A DNA stretch of 64,000 nucleotides from Eurosta solidaginis (taxonomy: Eukaryota > Arthropoda > Insecta > Diptera > Tephritidae), in assembly GCF_040869045.1 (NCBI RefSeq), contig NC_090323.1:156322426-156386425 (forward strand). The letters run 5' to 3'. The translations under genes were made by a program, and so were the position numbers. Below, piece after piece: positions 1 to 11,315 of the stretch; the first letter of the stretch is position 1, and every line of letters starts with the position of its first letter. Below the pieces are notes generated by a model. The model saw only the letters and a program-made list of their open reading frames with translations, had not been told where the DNA came from and searched no databases.

Positions 1-640
1 CTCTAGAATTTGTTTGTACGATATGAGTATCAAATGAAAGGTGTTAATGAGTATTTTAAAAAGGAGTGGGCCTTAGTTCTATAGGTGGACGCCTTTTCGA
101 GATATCGCCATAAAGGTGGACCAGGGGTTACTCTAGAATTTGTTTGTACAATATGGGTATCAAATGAAAGGGGCGTATTTTAAAAGGGAGTGGGCCTTAG
201 TTCTATAGGTGGACGCCTTTTCGAGATATCGCCATAAAGGTGGACTAGGGGTGACTCTAGAATTTGTTTGTACGATATGGGTATCAAATGAATGGTGTTA
301 ATGAGTATTTTAAAAGGGAGTGGGCCTTAGTTCTATAGGTGGACGCCTTTTCGAGATATCGCCATAAAGGGGCCAGGGGTGACTCTAGAATTTTTTTGTA
401 CGATATGAGTATCAAATGAAAGGTGTTAATGAGTATTTTAAAAAGGAGTGGGCCTTAGTTCTATAGGTGGACGCCTTTTCGAGATATGGACATGAAGGTG
501 GACCAGGGGTGACTCTAGAATTTGTTTGTACGATATGAGTATCAAATGAAAGGTGTTAATGAGTATTTTAAAAAGGAGTGGGCCTTAGTTCTATATGTGG
601 ACGCCTTTTCGAGATATCGACCAAAATGTGGACCAGGGTG
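1..640 (+). repeat. 130-bp satellite array, about 5 units
   Basis: Units start with CTCTAGAATTTG at about 1, 131, 255, 383 and 513. Each contains TATCAAATGAAAGGTG, then CTATAGGTGGACGCC and TCGAGATATCG. The last unit decays into GATCCAGAACATCATCTG, the constant junction between array and body seen in all copies. Confidence 0.95.
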
Positions 641-1202
641 ATCCAGAACATCATCTGTCGGGTAACGCTAATTTATTTATATATGTAATACCACGAACAG
701 TATCCCTTCCAAGATTCCAAGGGCTTTTGACTTCGCCCTGCAAAACTTTTTCATTTTCTTCTACTTAATATGGTAGGTGTCACACCCATTTTACCAAGTT
801 TTTTTCTAAAGTTATATTTTGCGTCAATAGACCAATACAATTACCATTTTCATTCCTTTTTTCGTATTTGGTATATAATTATGGCATTTTTTTCATTTTT
901 CGTAATTTTCGATATCGAAAAAGTGGGCGTGGTCATAGTCGGATTTCGGCCATTTTTTACACCAATACAAAGTGAGTACAGATAAGTACGTGAACTGAGT
1001 TTAGTAAAGATATATCGATTTTTGCTCAAGTTATCGTGTTAACGGCCGAGCGGAAGGACAGACGGTCGACTGTGTATAAAAACTGGGCGTGGCTTCAACC
1101 GATTTCGCCCCTTTTCACAGAAAACAGTTATCGTGCAAGGAGCTAAGCCTCTACCAAATTTCACAAGGATTTGTTAATTTTTGTTCGACTTATGGCTTTA
1201 AA
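1..1202 (+). mobile_element. HINE-like non-autonomous element, 5'-part cut by window edge, 3'-truncated
   Basis: The left part is a ~130-bp tandem array and the right part the first modules of the conserved body (CGATATCGAAAA, then GGGCGTGG-type boxes, then CTCAAGTTATCGTGTTAACGG). The same order is seen in the complete copies at 29910-33123 and 58001-61500. It stops at TATGGCTTTAAA, where a LINE begins, and the 3' half is not found on the far side of that LINE, so the copy is truncated rather than simply interrupted. No coding capacity is credible. Confidence 0.85.
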
Positions 1203-1550
1203 CCCCTCACTAGGGTAGGCACCTTGTCGTAGCGCCCGACTATGAGGCGGAGCTGTTTAGGACTGACATCTACGCCGTTTCGCCTCATAGGAGGGCGGCG
1301 GGATGTCGGTGACCAAGAACTGCCAACCCCCTAATCCAGGGTGTTATGCGGACCGTGCCTATTGGACGATTTGCAGCCAGGGGATAAATTCGGCTGTATT
1401 CGAACGGAGCCTTCCCGATACCGGGCCATCTCGGGAAGTGTTTATGGCCTTACCGCAGTAAGGGGCGCTGCTGTGGCGGACGGTTCTTTCCCCGTATATA
1501 ATACTGGACCGCTGAGCCCGCCTTGTCGGGCAGGTGGTCGTACGACCAAG

Positions 1551-3155
1551 ATGAACAACTCATTACCTGAATGTAATAAGGAGGATGTAAAGAGGAGGAC
1601 TGAGTCGCAATCCAAGGACGAAAAATACGAATTAAGCGATGCGTCGGACTCGGGGAGCGAGAGTAGTGCTGATTCAATGAACTCCGTGTTGGAGAAGCAC
1701 ACAAATGAAAACGGAATAGAAGAGTGGAGAAGGGTACGGAGCAGAGGAAGTAAAAGAGCTCTCTCGCAGTACCGTGCAGCACTAAGAATTGTACAAAGCT
1801 TGGGAGCAGTGGTCGACCCAACAGAAGTGGAGATCGAGCGCTTGGAATGGGCCCATGAAGCGGTAGAAGTAGGTCGAAGGAAGTTCAAAAGGTTTGCTGC
1901 GAGAAACCCTCGGTTCTGCAACCGGTACGAGGAGGAAGAAGCGTCGAATGGCAGAATGAAGAGGCAACGTTCGGCAGAAGGCGACAATCCTGCTTTCAAG
2001 AGGCAGAAAGGACCCAGTCCTAGAGCCGCGAGGCAGGGCAGTCGCATAGACAAGACAAGTAGGCCCAAAGCTGTAAGACAGATGGGTTCCAATAGCGAGG
2101 TAGCAACTACCTCGAAAGCTGCCAGTCAGAGGGAAGTTCCAACTACGGAAGTAGGAGATAAGCCAAAGGGAGATAGCGCTAAGACTCCGGCTTTCTCGGA
2201 GGCGCTAAAGGGAGTTAACGCGAAGACTCCGGTGTTCTCGGAGGTTCCAAAGGGAGATAACACTAAGACTCCTGCCTTTCCCGAGAAGATGAGTGATGTG
2301 GCAAAGCAGTCACTGACTGTGGCGCTGGTTGATCGTAGCAGTCCGTTCGGACAAATAACTACTGAAAGGTGGAGATCTGTGGAAAGGGAGCTTATTAGCT
2401 TAATGCTTAAGATGATGCGGGAACAACAAAGTAAGCCCCTTCCAACCTTTGATTCGGGGGGATGGTATAATGGTGTGAAGATGATAGCGTGCGACAACAT
2501 CGCGAGCTTGCGGTGGCTGGAGGAAGTCGTTCCAAACCTCCAAAGGCAAGGCACGAACGCGCGGTTTGAGGTGGTGGATAAAGCGCAAATCCCCACGGTA
2601 CCAAAAGTTAAGGTATGGATACCATGCGTGATGAAGTCGGAGGATACACTGCGACTTCTGCAGAATCAGAATCCGAACATACCGACACAGGATTGGAAGG
2701 TACTTACTGTATCTCGGCCTACCGAGGATGGTCAGTTCTACATCTTCCAAATAAACAAGCAGGCGGAGAATATTTTGTACACGCAGCTTGGCAAAATGTC
2801 CTTTGGCACTGGCAAAATTTACATGCGACTCAGGAAAAGAAGTCCCGAGGATAAAAATCCTAACACGCTGGAAGTGGGCGAAGTCGAAAAGGACCTCAGA
2901 AGACTAAGGGAAAAAAGACAGGTGGAGGTCTCCGACGTCACCACGAACGTGCTAGAAGAGGACCAACCGCTAAATGGTGCTGTGACTCGCACAGAGGAAC
3001 ACACGGCACAACATTCACGAGGGGCTGAAGGGGGCCTCGAATACTCTAAACCAAAAGGGCAAGGGGAGGACGACGACGTCAAGACGAAGGTGCTGGAGGG
3101 GGACAAACAGCCCAATGGTGCTGCGAGTCCTACAGATAAACCTCCAACACAGTAA
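1551..3155 (+). CDS. LINE ORF1 protein, DUF4780-type
   Basis: Uninterrupted reading frame; about 534 residues from the ATG at 1551. The frame stays open upstream to an ATG at 1341, but that part reads like 5' UTR, so 1551 (MNNSLPECNK) is preferred. The N-terminal half is charged and low in complexity, with Ser/Asp/Glu-rich and Lys/Arg stretches and three imperfect repeats (K-G-D-x-x-K-T-P-x-F) at about 2164-2280. The C-terminal part has the pattern seen in DUF4780 proteins: ERWRSVERELISL, then PTFDSGGWYNGVKMIACD, then KVKVWIPC, then NPNIPTQDWKVLTV. No CCHC zinc knuckle is seen. The likely role is RNA binding in the retrotransposon particle. ORF2 overlaps its 3' end in another frame. Confidence 0.8.
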   Translation: MNNSLPECNKEDVKRRTESQSKDEKYELSDASDSGSESSADSMNSVLEKHTNENGIEEWRRVRSRGSKRALSQYRAALRIVQSLGAVVDPTEVEIERLEWAHEAVEVGRRKFKRFAARNPRFCNRYEEEEASNGRMKRQRSAEGDNPAFKRQKGPSPRAARQGSRIDKTSRPKAVRQMGSNSEVATTSKAASQREVPTTEVGDKPKGDSAKTPAFSEALKGVNAKTPVFSEVPKGDNTKTPAFPEKMSDVAKQSLTVALVDRSSPFGQITTERWRSVERELISLMLKMMREQQSKPLPTFDSGGWYNGVKMIACDNIASLRWLEEVVPNLQRQGTNARFEVVDKAQIPTVPKVKVWIPCVMKSEDTLRLLQNQNPNIPTQDWKVLTVSRPTEDGQFYIFQINKQAENILYTQLGKMSFGTGKIYMRLRKRSPEDKNPNTLEVGEVEKDLRRLREKRQVEVSDVTTNVLEEDQPLNGAVTRTEEHTAQHSRGAEGGLEYSKPKGQGEDDDVKTKVLEGDKQPNGAASPTDKPPTQ

Positions 3156-6100
3156 AGTGACGTCGAGCGAACTCCTCCTAACCCTTTAGGAGGGTTCGTT
3201 TGACGTGGCGATGATCCAGGAGCCGTGGCTCTCATCGGGAGGCAAGGTTTCTGGAGTTAGCGCGCGCGGGTTTGGCGTTTACTACGCACAAACGGAAGGA
3301 CGGGTGCGAGCTGTAGTAATGGTAAGGAAACAGCTGCATTCATATATGCTGCCTAATTACACCACCGAGGATCTCGTAGCGGTGGCCGTTGAGCAAAAGA
3401 ATAAGCAGGCATTTATCCTGGCGTCCTGCTACATGGCCCATGCTGCGGAGGTTCCACCTATGGAGTGCAAAAGACTAGTACAGGAGGAAGGGCGCAAAGG
3501 GCGGTTGGTCATAGACGCAGATGCAAATGCGCACCACAATGCGTGGGGAGGAGCAGATACGAACGAGAGAGGCGAATCTCTATTTTGTTACATCCTGCAA
3601 ACCAATTTGCAGATAGCCAACAGGGGAAATGTTCCTACATACATTGGTCCAAGGTCCAGCAATGTTCTGGATATTACATTGAGCTCCGAACGTGATATAG
3701 CAAGGTATGATTGGATGGTTCTCGATAGACCATCCTTCTCCGACCATGCGTATATAAGCTTCAGCATCCCACTAAAGAGGGTAGAGAAGGGAGGAACCTT
3801 TAGAAACCCTAGGGCAACGAATTGGACTAAATTCCAGAAACATGTAGAAACGAAACTGGGACAACCCAAAGAAGTTGCTAATGTAGAGGAACTGGAGGAG
3901 TCGAATGAATTCCTAACAAGGACGCTTATGACTGCGTATAACAAAGCTTGCCCTCTAAGAAGATTCAGAGGAAAAGCAAAGCCGCCATGGTGGAGCAATG
4001 AGCTGAGTCTTCTAAGAAGACAGGTAAAAGAAATGTTTAAACTCGCAAAGACCGCGGAAAGCGAAGCGTGTCGGGACGAGTTTACTGAGGATCTACAAGC
4101 GTGAAATTACCAGGGCGAAGAGAAAGTCATGGAAAAGTTTCTGTACGGACATAGAGTGCTCCAGTGAAACAGCACGGTTGAAAAAAGTCCTAGCAAAGGG
4201 AAACATAGTCCAGGGACTAATAAAGAAAGAGAACGGGGAATGGTCACGTGATAGTGAGGAATCCCTTGAGGTGCTTCTCGATACACATTTCCCATCGGGA
4301 GACGGTTTAGAAGAACCAGCAGACATCACTCACACTTCTATCACGGAGCTAGTGGTGCCGGGCTTGGTGACCGATACCAAGATCGAGTGGGCAGTGAAGA
4401 CGTTTTCTAAGTTTAAATCGCCGGGCCCAGATGGTATATTCCCGGCCATGCTACAAGTCTCAAGTAGGGCGGTCGTGGAATGGCTTAAAATAATATTCGA
4501 TGGGTGCATAAGACTGAATCATGTACCGCACTCTTGGAGAACTGCTCGTGTAGCTTTTCTACCAAAGGCGGGGAAGATCGGTCACGTGTATCCCAAAGAC
4601 TATAGACCCATTAGCTTAACATCATTTCTGCTCAAAACCTTTGAGAGGCTGATAGATGTGTACATAAAGTCCAACGTGGATGAAAAGCTGCTCTCCACAA
4701 CACAGCATGCGTACACCAAAGGCAAGTCTGTAGACACCGCATTGCATAGGGTGGTAATAAGCATTGAGAAATCCCTGGAATATAAGGAGTATGCTCTAGG
4801 AGTCTTCTTGGACATTGCCGGGGCTTTCAATAATGTTGCAAAATGGGCGATTATGGATGGTCTTAATTACATTAAAGTACATCCTGCCTTAATCAGATGG
4901 ATCGGTTGCATGTTAAATTGCAGAAAGATTACATCACAATGGGGATTGTACGAGGCCACGAAATCAGTGGACATGGGCACGCCGCAGGGAGGGGTGCTAT
5001 CACCTCTGCTGTGGACACTGGTCATCAACCAACTGCTCAGGCAATTCGATGAGGGACCCGTAAAACTTACGGCTTACGCAGATGACGTGGCAATTGTCAT
5101 AAGTGGAAAATGCCTTCCAACGATTAGTTCTTTGATGGATCGGGCGCTTCGGGATATTCATACCTGGGCATCTAATGTCGGGCTGAAAGTCAATGCAGAG
5201 AAGACGGATATGGTCTTGTTTACAAAGAGGTACAAGGTCCCAAATTGGACCAGGCCTAAGTAAGGAGCGGTGACCTTACAGGAGAAACCTTGCATAAAAT
5301 ATCTAGGAATCATCCTAGACAGTAAGCTGTCATGGAAGCTCAACGTGGAGGAGAGGGTCAAGAAAGCCTCAACGGCACTCTATGCATGTAAAAGAATGCT
5401 GGGGTGTACGTGGGGCCTATCGACCTCTCTTTCTCATTGGGTTTTTACAGCGATTGTAAGCCCTATTCTATACTATGGAGTTCTTGTTTGGTGGAAAGCC
5501 ACACAAAAAACAACATACCTCAAAAAATTAGAGGGGGTATGCAGACTATCGATTCTTTGCATTACGGGAGCCCTGAAAACAACCCCGACGGCTGCACTGT
5601 ATGCCATTCTGCACATTTCACCTGTAGAGCTGGTAGCAAAGAACAAAGCGTTAACGACCGCAACCAGGCTCGATGCTTCGGGGCAGCTTGAGCGCCGACC
5701 ATATGGCCATAGTAGTATAGCGTCCTCAGTCACAAGAAGAACAGACTACATGATTCCCTACCTGCACTTTGAGGGAGATCTTAAGGCCACAATAGAGGTG
5801 GACGGTTGGCGCAAGGGTGCGCAAATGGCGGACGAGGCGATACATGTGTACACCGATGGTTCCAAAATAGTGGAAGGAGTAGGGTCTGCGGTATACTGCG
5901 CTGATCCGGAATTAAGCAGATCCTACAGGCTGCCGGATTACTGTAGCGTTTTCCAAGCGGAAATATTAGCCGTAACCAAAGCAGTAGAAACCCTGGAAGA
6001 GAATAGCTTAAGCTGCAACCATGTTAACTTTTATATTGACAGTCAAGCAGCAATTAAGGCAATAATCTCGCATAGCACAGCATCTAAATGCATGTTAGAG

Positions 6101-6688
6101 TGTAAGCAGTCTCTGGAGAGAATCGGGACAGGGAGAAGCATACATCTATATTGGGTCCCAGGGCATATGCGAATAGATGGGAATGAAAAAGCGGACGAAT
6201 TAGCTAAAAAGGGCGCATCCCTTGAAGCTTGCTCCGTAGACGTCCCAATTAGATTGGGCGAGATTAAGCGAAGGCGAGAGGTGCACATGATCGACCAAGC
6301 AGAAAAGGCGTGGGTTCAAGCACGGGGCTGTAAAGTGTCGAAGATTATGTGTAGGTCTTACAACCTTAGACTAACACAGTTGCTTCTATCATTAAAAAGA
6401 GAGGACTGTAGACTCATGACGGGTATTCTGACTGGACACTGCCTTCTGGCGTCACATGCCTTTAAATTAGGCTTGGTCAGTGATAGCAGGTGTAGGAAGT
6501 GCGGGTTGGAGGAGGAAACGATCGAGCATGTTCTGTGCTCGTGCCCTGCACTTGCCAGGCTAAGACTCCAGCTATTAGGAGTGATACAGCTGTCAGATCT
6601 AGAAGCAGCAAGTGGCTTAAATCCTAGGAAGCTTCTAGTATTTGCCAAGAGGACGGAGTTATTTTATAACATAGGTCCTGGTTTTTGA
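3130..6688 (+). pseudogene. LINE ORF2: endonuclease, reverse transcriptase, RNase H (three disabling lesions)
   Basis: Frame +1 opens around 3130, overlapping ORF1. Endonuclease 3200-3780: IQEPW, DADANAHHNAWGG and SFSDHAYISF. Reverse transcriptase about 4380-5300: DYRPISLTSF, LDIAGAFNN, GTPQGGVLSPLLW and the catalytic YADD. RNase H 5850-6220: YTDGSK, E in FQAEILAV, D in YIDSQAAI and GNEKADELA. C-terminal Cys/His motif near 6485-6545 (C-x2-C, H-x3-C). Lesions: TAG at 3187-3189, a one-base frameshift near 4085-4100, and TAA at 5261-5263. The second copy has a leucine codon TTA at the last site, so TAA arose by one substitution. All visible catalytic motifs are intact, so this is a recent insertion. 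Confidence 0.88.
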
Positions 6689-6839
6689 TAGGGTTTTTCA
6701 GTTTGGTCGTTAAAACAAACTTCTGGTAACACTACGGACTCAATCAGTCTATGTAAGGTCCTCCTGGACCTGCTAGTTCAACCTAACTTAACCTAGACGT
6801 CGTCAGTAACAGTAGAAAAGGTGAGAACTGTTGGAAAAA

Positions 6840-7100
6840 ACGGTTGGCCACGTTATGTGTACGTGTCCTGCGCTTTCGAGGTCAAGGCTCCAGCTACAAG
6901 GGGTGGCGGAATTGCAGATCTACAGGCTGCCATTAAGCAAGGTTCTATAAAACTTCCATCTTTATTTTCTTAGAGAACGGAATTTCTCTATAACATAAAT
7001 CCTGTTACCCAGTAAGAATTTTTCCGTTTGGTCGTCAAACAAAATCTGGTAACTTTATGAACACATTCAGTTTATGTGAGGCTGAGCGGCCTGTTCAACA
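6840..7100 (+). mobile_element. Degenerate 3' end of a related LINE
   Basis: It reads as a diverged copy of 6530-6790 of the intact LINE: GTGTCCTGCGCTTTCGAGG, CTCCAGCTACAAGG, TATAACATAAATCCTG, then a 3' UTR with TTTGGTCGTCAAAC and GTTCAACATAAAA. Many indels leave no open frame. Confidence 0.65.
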
Positions 7101-7310
7101 TAAAATATCGTCATCGATAGCAGCATTATCGACAAATCATCGATCGGTTTTGTTATCTGTGTGTTACCCATAGAAACGTTATCGGTGAGTTATCTCTTTG
7201 TTTTTGTCAAGTTATCCGTTTACTATTCGTTTGCTGTAGATGAATTATCAGTTTTGTTATCTTCGTATTATCAGTTTTTTTATGTGTTATCAGTTCTTGT
7301 CGAAGAGTTA
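7085..7310 (-). repeat. Degenerate short-unit repeat (GATAAC type), inverse orientation
   Basis: Irregular recurrence of GTTATC(A/G)GTTTTGTTATC blocks, roughly every 15-25 bp. It is the reverse complement of the sequence type at 13535-13960. It may be an old simple satellite or the inverted ends of one larger element. Confidence 0.5.
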
Positions 7311-7318
7311 TTGGTTTT

Positions 7319-7813
7319 GGTAATGTTTTACAAGACGGTGCACCACCTAATTTTTATCGGAAATTATCAATGGTGGTATCAAAAGACGCGTCTCGACCTC
7401 CGTTTTAAGAATCCGAAAGCGGAAATCTAAAATTTTATTTCTGTCGAAAGTTATTCACAAAAAAACATAAATGACCCCGAGAGGGTCCAAAATATGGGGC
7501 CCGATCCATAGTTTTTTTTTTGCATAGAACACCTTTGTGCGTTGGCGGCCTTTGGCCGCGCTCACAAAAAATTACCCTGGGTGGGTCCGGCACCGGTTTG
7601 GGGATCAAAACTAAAAGCACGCAACAAATCTGACAAACAACAACAACCACATGCAAATTAGAACCGATTTTTTGCTTATATCTTTTGACAGAAATAAAAA
7701 TTTTAACTTTCGCTTCTGGATTCTAAAAACGGAGGTCAAGACGCGTCTTTTGATACCACCCTTGATTATTTCCGATAAAAATTAGGTGGTACACCGTCTT
7801 GTAAAACGTTACC
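7319..7813. mobile_element. MITE with ~130-bp inverted repeats, probably hAT type
   Basis: The arms 7319-7450 and about 7672-7813 are inverted copies (GGTAA-GTTTTACAAGACGGTG at both ends) with about 90 percent identity by eye. Flanks are TTGGTTTT (7311-7318) and TTGGTGTT (7814-7821), an 8-bp target duplication with one mismatch, as hAT elements make. The centre (7451-7670) is non-coding, with a run of T and a GC-rich stretch. Confidence 0.8.
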
Positions 7814-7821
7814 TTGGTGTT

Positions 7822-8080
7822 TTTAATCGACTACAACCGTCATCGGCGTGGCTCTGGCGACCCCGTACTCCTCATGGATCTAGCGAGGGGGGCGGGATGA
7901 CCAAGAAGGTCGCACGTGGTCATAACAAATCGTTCCTGAGATGGTCGAGCTTGTTACCGGAACGTACCGGATCTGCATTGGGCAAAGGACCATCAACATC
8001 GATAACACTTCCCAAGGCCTTCGGGGAGTGTCCTTATTGCTACAACAACAACAACGGGCTACCTTGAGTCTTCTACGCGG
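7822..8080 (+). mobile_element. Probable retroelement 3' end with (CAA)n tail
   Basis: A GC-rich block ends in GGGGAGTGTCCTTATTGC followed by ACAACAACAACAAC. A GC-rich body and a short A-rich simple tail suggest the 3' end of a LINE or SINE. No coding domain is recognisable in either strand. The family is not named from the sequence alone. Confidence 0.35.
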
Positions 8081-8179
8081 ATAACTGAAACTTGTTAGTC
8101 TTCCACGTGAACAAATTGTTGCAGTCTTCGTTGAGATCGACGATATGATGGCTACAAATGTAGAATATCAGATGAGAGG

Positions 8180-8640
8180 TGATATTTTTACATAGCTTTT
8201 ATTAGCTTGGGTTGCATGTATGTGTGTAATGGAATCTTTAAGCATAATTTCCACCAACTACCAGACGTTTGATTAATTTGATACTTTAAACACGTATCAA
8301 GGACCGATTGCAATGCAATAATTTGATGGTGTGATGACAAAAGCACAAGGAACATTAAGTCAGTTGAACCTATGACCACTTCCAACGGCCATAAGTTTAT
8401 ACTTATATTTAAGAATTCATGAGCTTAACACCGGCTTATAATAATGGAATTTCAATTATTATGTTTCTTTCTTTTCAGTTTCTCTTAGAAAACATAATAA
8501 TTGAAATTCAATTATTATAAGCCGGTGTTAAGCACATGAATTCTTAAATATATGTCAAGGACCGATGAAAATGCAAAGATTTAATGATGGGGCCATTGAA
8601 TTTAGGGACCTTAAAAATTTGGTTTAGTGACCATTAAGGA
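8180..8640. repeat. Copies of the CACGTATCAAGG repeat family, split by a hairpin
   Basis: Starts TTTTATTAGCTTGG, then GTAATGGAATCTTTAAGC, then ACACGTATCAAGGACCGAT and GGCCATAAGTTT. The same words recur in tandem at 56755-57420. The second unit resumes after the hairpin at ATGTCAAGGACCGATG. Confidence 0.7.
8404..8552. repeat. Long hairpin: 63-bp near-perfect inverted repeat, 23-nt loop
   Basis: Left arm 8404-8466 pairs with right arm 8490-8552 with about two mismatches (CATGAG/CATGTG and AATGG/AATTG). Loop 8467-8489 is pyrimidine-rich. It interrupts the CGTATCAAGG repeat, so it is probably a tiny foldback or MITE insertion. An RNA from either strand would fold into a stem long enough for Dicer-type processing; that is inference. 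Confidence 0.85.
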
Positions 8641-8907
8641 AATTTCCGTTTGACTGAAGAGAGACGAACACAACAGCAAAAAAGCTCCACAGAATTAATT
8701 TTATGTTAATTTGCAATAGATTTTTTAATTGGTTTCCCATTGGAGTCAAATCAGAGTACAGGAGGAATTTTTTACGCAACATTTTGGGTAGGCGAAAACA
8801 TCAATCAGTCAAACTGTCAACGTCCTTCACGCACAAGCATATGGCCGAAGTCTGAATGTACCCAAAAACATGAAAATCTACAAACAAACTGCATCGAACT
8901 AAAAAAA
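8641..8907. other. Unassigned AT-rich sequence
   Basis: No domain, repeat or RNA signal recognised. A 64-codon open frame at 8740-8934 has no recognisable similarity and is treated as chance. Confidence 0.4.
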
Positions 8908-9470
8908 GTTTTACAACTATGCTTTTATAACTAACCGAACTAAAAATTAGTTATTACAAGTTATTTTAATCATAAAGATTTTACGTTACATTAGTAGAAG
9001 GTGGAATAGTTTACCATAAATTATTTATTAAAAATAAAATAACATATAATAAAAGTTTATTTATTTACAGAATAATTCCATTCAGAGTTAAAACATAGAA
9101 TAATTGTAATATTTTATGTATGTATAAAGTGCCTAGGGCGGCCACCGTGGTGTGATGGTAGCGTGCTCCGCCATCCACACCGAAGGTCCGGGAAAGCAAC
9201 ATCAAAATTTTAGAAACAAGTTTTTTCAATTAGAAGAAAAATGTTCTAAGCTGGGTCGCCCTCGGCAGTGTTTGGCAAGCGTGTATTTCTGCCATGAAAA
9301 GCTCTCGATTATTCTGTTCATAACTCAAATCTTACTATAGGTAATTTTATTTTGAGTAAATTATTTATGGTAAACTATTCCACATTCTCGTAGTGTAACG
9401 TAAAATCTTTGTGTGTACAAATTGTTTCTAATTTTTGTTCGGTTGGACAGAAAAGCTTAATTTTTAAAAC
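8908..9470. mobile_element. Inverted-repeat element (MITE) carrying a SINE fragment
   Basis: Left arm about 8908-9040 and right arm about 9345-9470 are inverted. Paired words are GTTTTACAACTATGCTTTT / AAAAGCTTAATTTTTAAAAC, AACCGAACTAAAAATTAG and AGATTTTACGTTACA...GTGGAATAGTTTACCATAAAT. The centre holds the SINE fragment 9137-9306. Words from the left arm reappear around 61505-61810, so it is a family. Confidence 0.75.
9137..9306 (+). mobile_element. tRNA-derived SINE, 3'-truncated
   Basis: Begins GGCGGCCACCGTGGTGTGATGG, a tRNA-like box A region, and continues through AATTAGAAGAAAAATGTTC and GGGTCGCCCTCGGCAGTG to GCCATGAAAAGCTCTC. The box B region is damaged by a small deletion compared with the full copy at 48779-49142. 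It stops at about 170 of 364 bp. Confidence 0.8.
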
Positions 9471-10865
9471 TATTATTTATTTCTAAGTAGGATCTGATGG
9501 TTAGGAAAATATTAGTTTTAATGATTTTATGCACCAAATCGACTTAGAAGTGATAACTGCTATTGAAAACCTTGGGACGTCCTCTATAAGAAGTTTTATT
9601 ATTTTTTTTTTCCAAATTTCCTACAAAGAAGACCAGCTACATGAAAGTTAAGCCTGAATGATAAGTTGTTTCCAATGTAATTAAATAAGTCGAGTATATT
9701 ATTTCTATGCCATCTTAAAACTGCCGTCGCTTACTTTTATTTTAATAAAAACCACAGAATGCATATATATTAAGAATTTCGTATGCCCAAAAATTTGTTT
9801 GACAAACGCCAAAGTCAGCCTTATAAATTTTAATAAAAAGCTACTAAACCACTGAATGCAATATTTTTAATGGAGCAAATGAAATTTATTCAAAAAATAT
9901 ATCTACGCATTTGTGTGCATGTATGAGAACAGAAATTATATTACTATAGATTAAATCTAGTACGTGTGCAGTGTGTCTATTGTTGCTATAAAATAGTTGT
10001 ACAAAAACCATTTATTCAAACAAACTCATACACATTTAATTTTTTTCAGACACATACAAACTTTTCCTATTTCCTGAGTATCATTTCTATGTAATCGTTG
10101 AATGTGCATTGAAAATCTGCATAACAAAGCCACAAAGTACAAGAAGTCCAAAGCCGAGCTGAGTCGCCTAGTGAATGGAATTGAAAATCCCTGTGTAACA
10201 ATTTACGATGTGCAACAATGGTGAGATTTAGTTTAGCTTTAAAAAACAAGAAAAATGGGTATGAGTAAATCGGAAAAATGAATAACGTAAAGCCAACATT
10301 GTTATGAAAATAGCTGTAATAATGGTATAACATTTACGTGTGAAATATTTGCTTTGTTAGTAGTCTTAAATTTTATACTGTTATTTTACGAAAAATAAGT
10401 TGTAATGTGAAGCAACTTTGGTGTTGTACTGCTTGCAATCATATGCTTTTAAAATAGATCATGCAATGCGGACTATATCTGCAGCAATAATTATTTCCTC
10501 CAGCATCAGACCAAAGAAATCTTTTACTTTCGAATGGTTTGGGTAAGCCCTTCTAAATCCGCACTAAGCTGATTATATTGTTTGTTGTTTGTTTGCAGGG
10601 AACTCAAGTTCAGACGCGGAAGCTGTACAGACAACTCTTCCTCTAGATTTGACATATTTGAAGCCGCATTAAGAAGGTCCAATCTTCTATATATAATAGT
10701 AATAATACTGATTATGGGGTAGTTAATTCCAGTTTGCAGCAGTTTTCCCAGCCATGTAACTTTCTGGCTCCAGCCGGATTTTCTGCTAAAGGTCTCGGGC
10801 ATAGCAAGACTCTGACTACGACTTGACTATCGGCAAACATTTTGGCAGAAAATAAAAATGCTTGA
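9471..10865. other. Unassigned AT-rich sequence
   Basis: About 1.4 kb, roughly 70 percent AT, without a recognisable gene, RNA or repeat copy. Open frames at 10067-10333 and 10524-10802 (both minus) have no recognisable domains. This may be unique host sequence. Confidence 0.4.
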
Positions 10866-11310
10866 GCGATAAATAATTTGCGGTGCCACGCCCATTGCCC
10901 AAAATTTTACTAATTTTCCATTCTGCGTCATAAGGTCAACGCACCTACCAAGTTTCATCGCTTTATCCGTCTTTGGTAATGAATTATCGCACTTTTTCGG
11001 TTTTTCGAAATTTTCGCTATCAAAAAAGTGGGCGTGGTTATAGTCCGAATTCGTTAATTTTAAATAGCGATCTGAAATGAGTGCCCAGGAACTTACATAC
11101 CAAATTTTATTAAGAAACCTCAAAATTTACTCAAGTTATCGTGTTTACGGACAGAGGGACGGACGGACATGACTAAATTAATTTTTTTTTCGCCCAGATC
11201 ATTTTGAAATATAGAAGTCGATATGTATCTCGATTAGTTTATGCCGTTGCGGGGTACCGTTATGCGAACAAAATTAATATACTCTGTGAGCTCTGCTCAG
11301 CTGAGTATAA
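10866..11310 (+). mobile_element. HINE-like element, 3' fragment
   Basis: Starts inside a body module (GGTGCCACGCCCATTG), continues through ACCAAGTTTCATCGC, GGGCGTGGTTATAGTCC and TCAAGTTATCGTG, an eroded GGAC tract and the 3' hairpin, and ends CTGAGTATAA at 11310. The 5' end and satellite are absent. Confidence 0.9.
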
Positions 11311-11315
11311 AAAAA

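Larger units (their letters stand above)
1203..6795 (+). mobile_element. LOA/I-like (RNase H-bearing) non-LTR retrotransposon, nearly full length
   Basis: About 5.6 kb with a GC-richer 5' UTR (from 1203), ORF1 (1551-3155), an overlapping ORF2 with endonuclease, reverse transcriptase, RNase H and a C-terminal Cys/His motif (about 3130-6688), and a short 3' UTR ending in TTCAACCTAACTTAACCT. Gene order and the RNase H domain fit the LOA/I group, not Jockey or R1, which usually lack RNase H. Clade assignment is by motif, not phylogeny. A second, 5'-truncated copy of the same family is at 42565-44652, and degenerate relatives are at 6840, 27290, 49735 and 57421. Base composition is clearly richer in GC than its flanks. 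Confidence 0.9.

Noticed and set aside
1442..2092. 216-codon minus-strand frame opposite LINE ORF1
   Set aside because: It is a mirror of the coding strand with Ser/Leu-rich composition and no domain.
10524..10802. 92-codon minus-strand frame preceded by a splice-acceptor-like tract on plus
   Set aside because: No similarity recognised and no partner exon; chance frame in AT-rich DNA.
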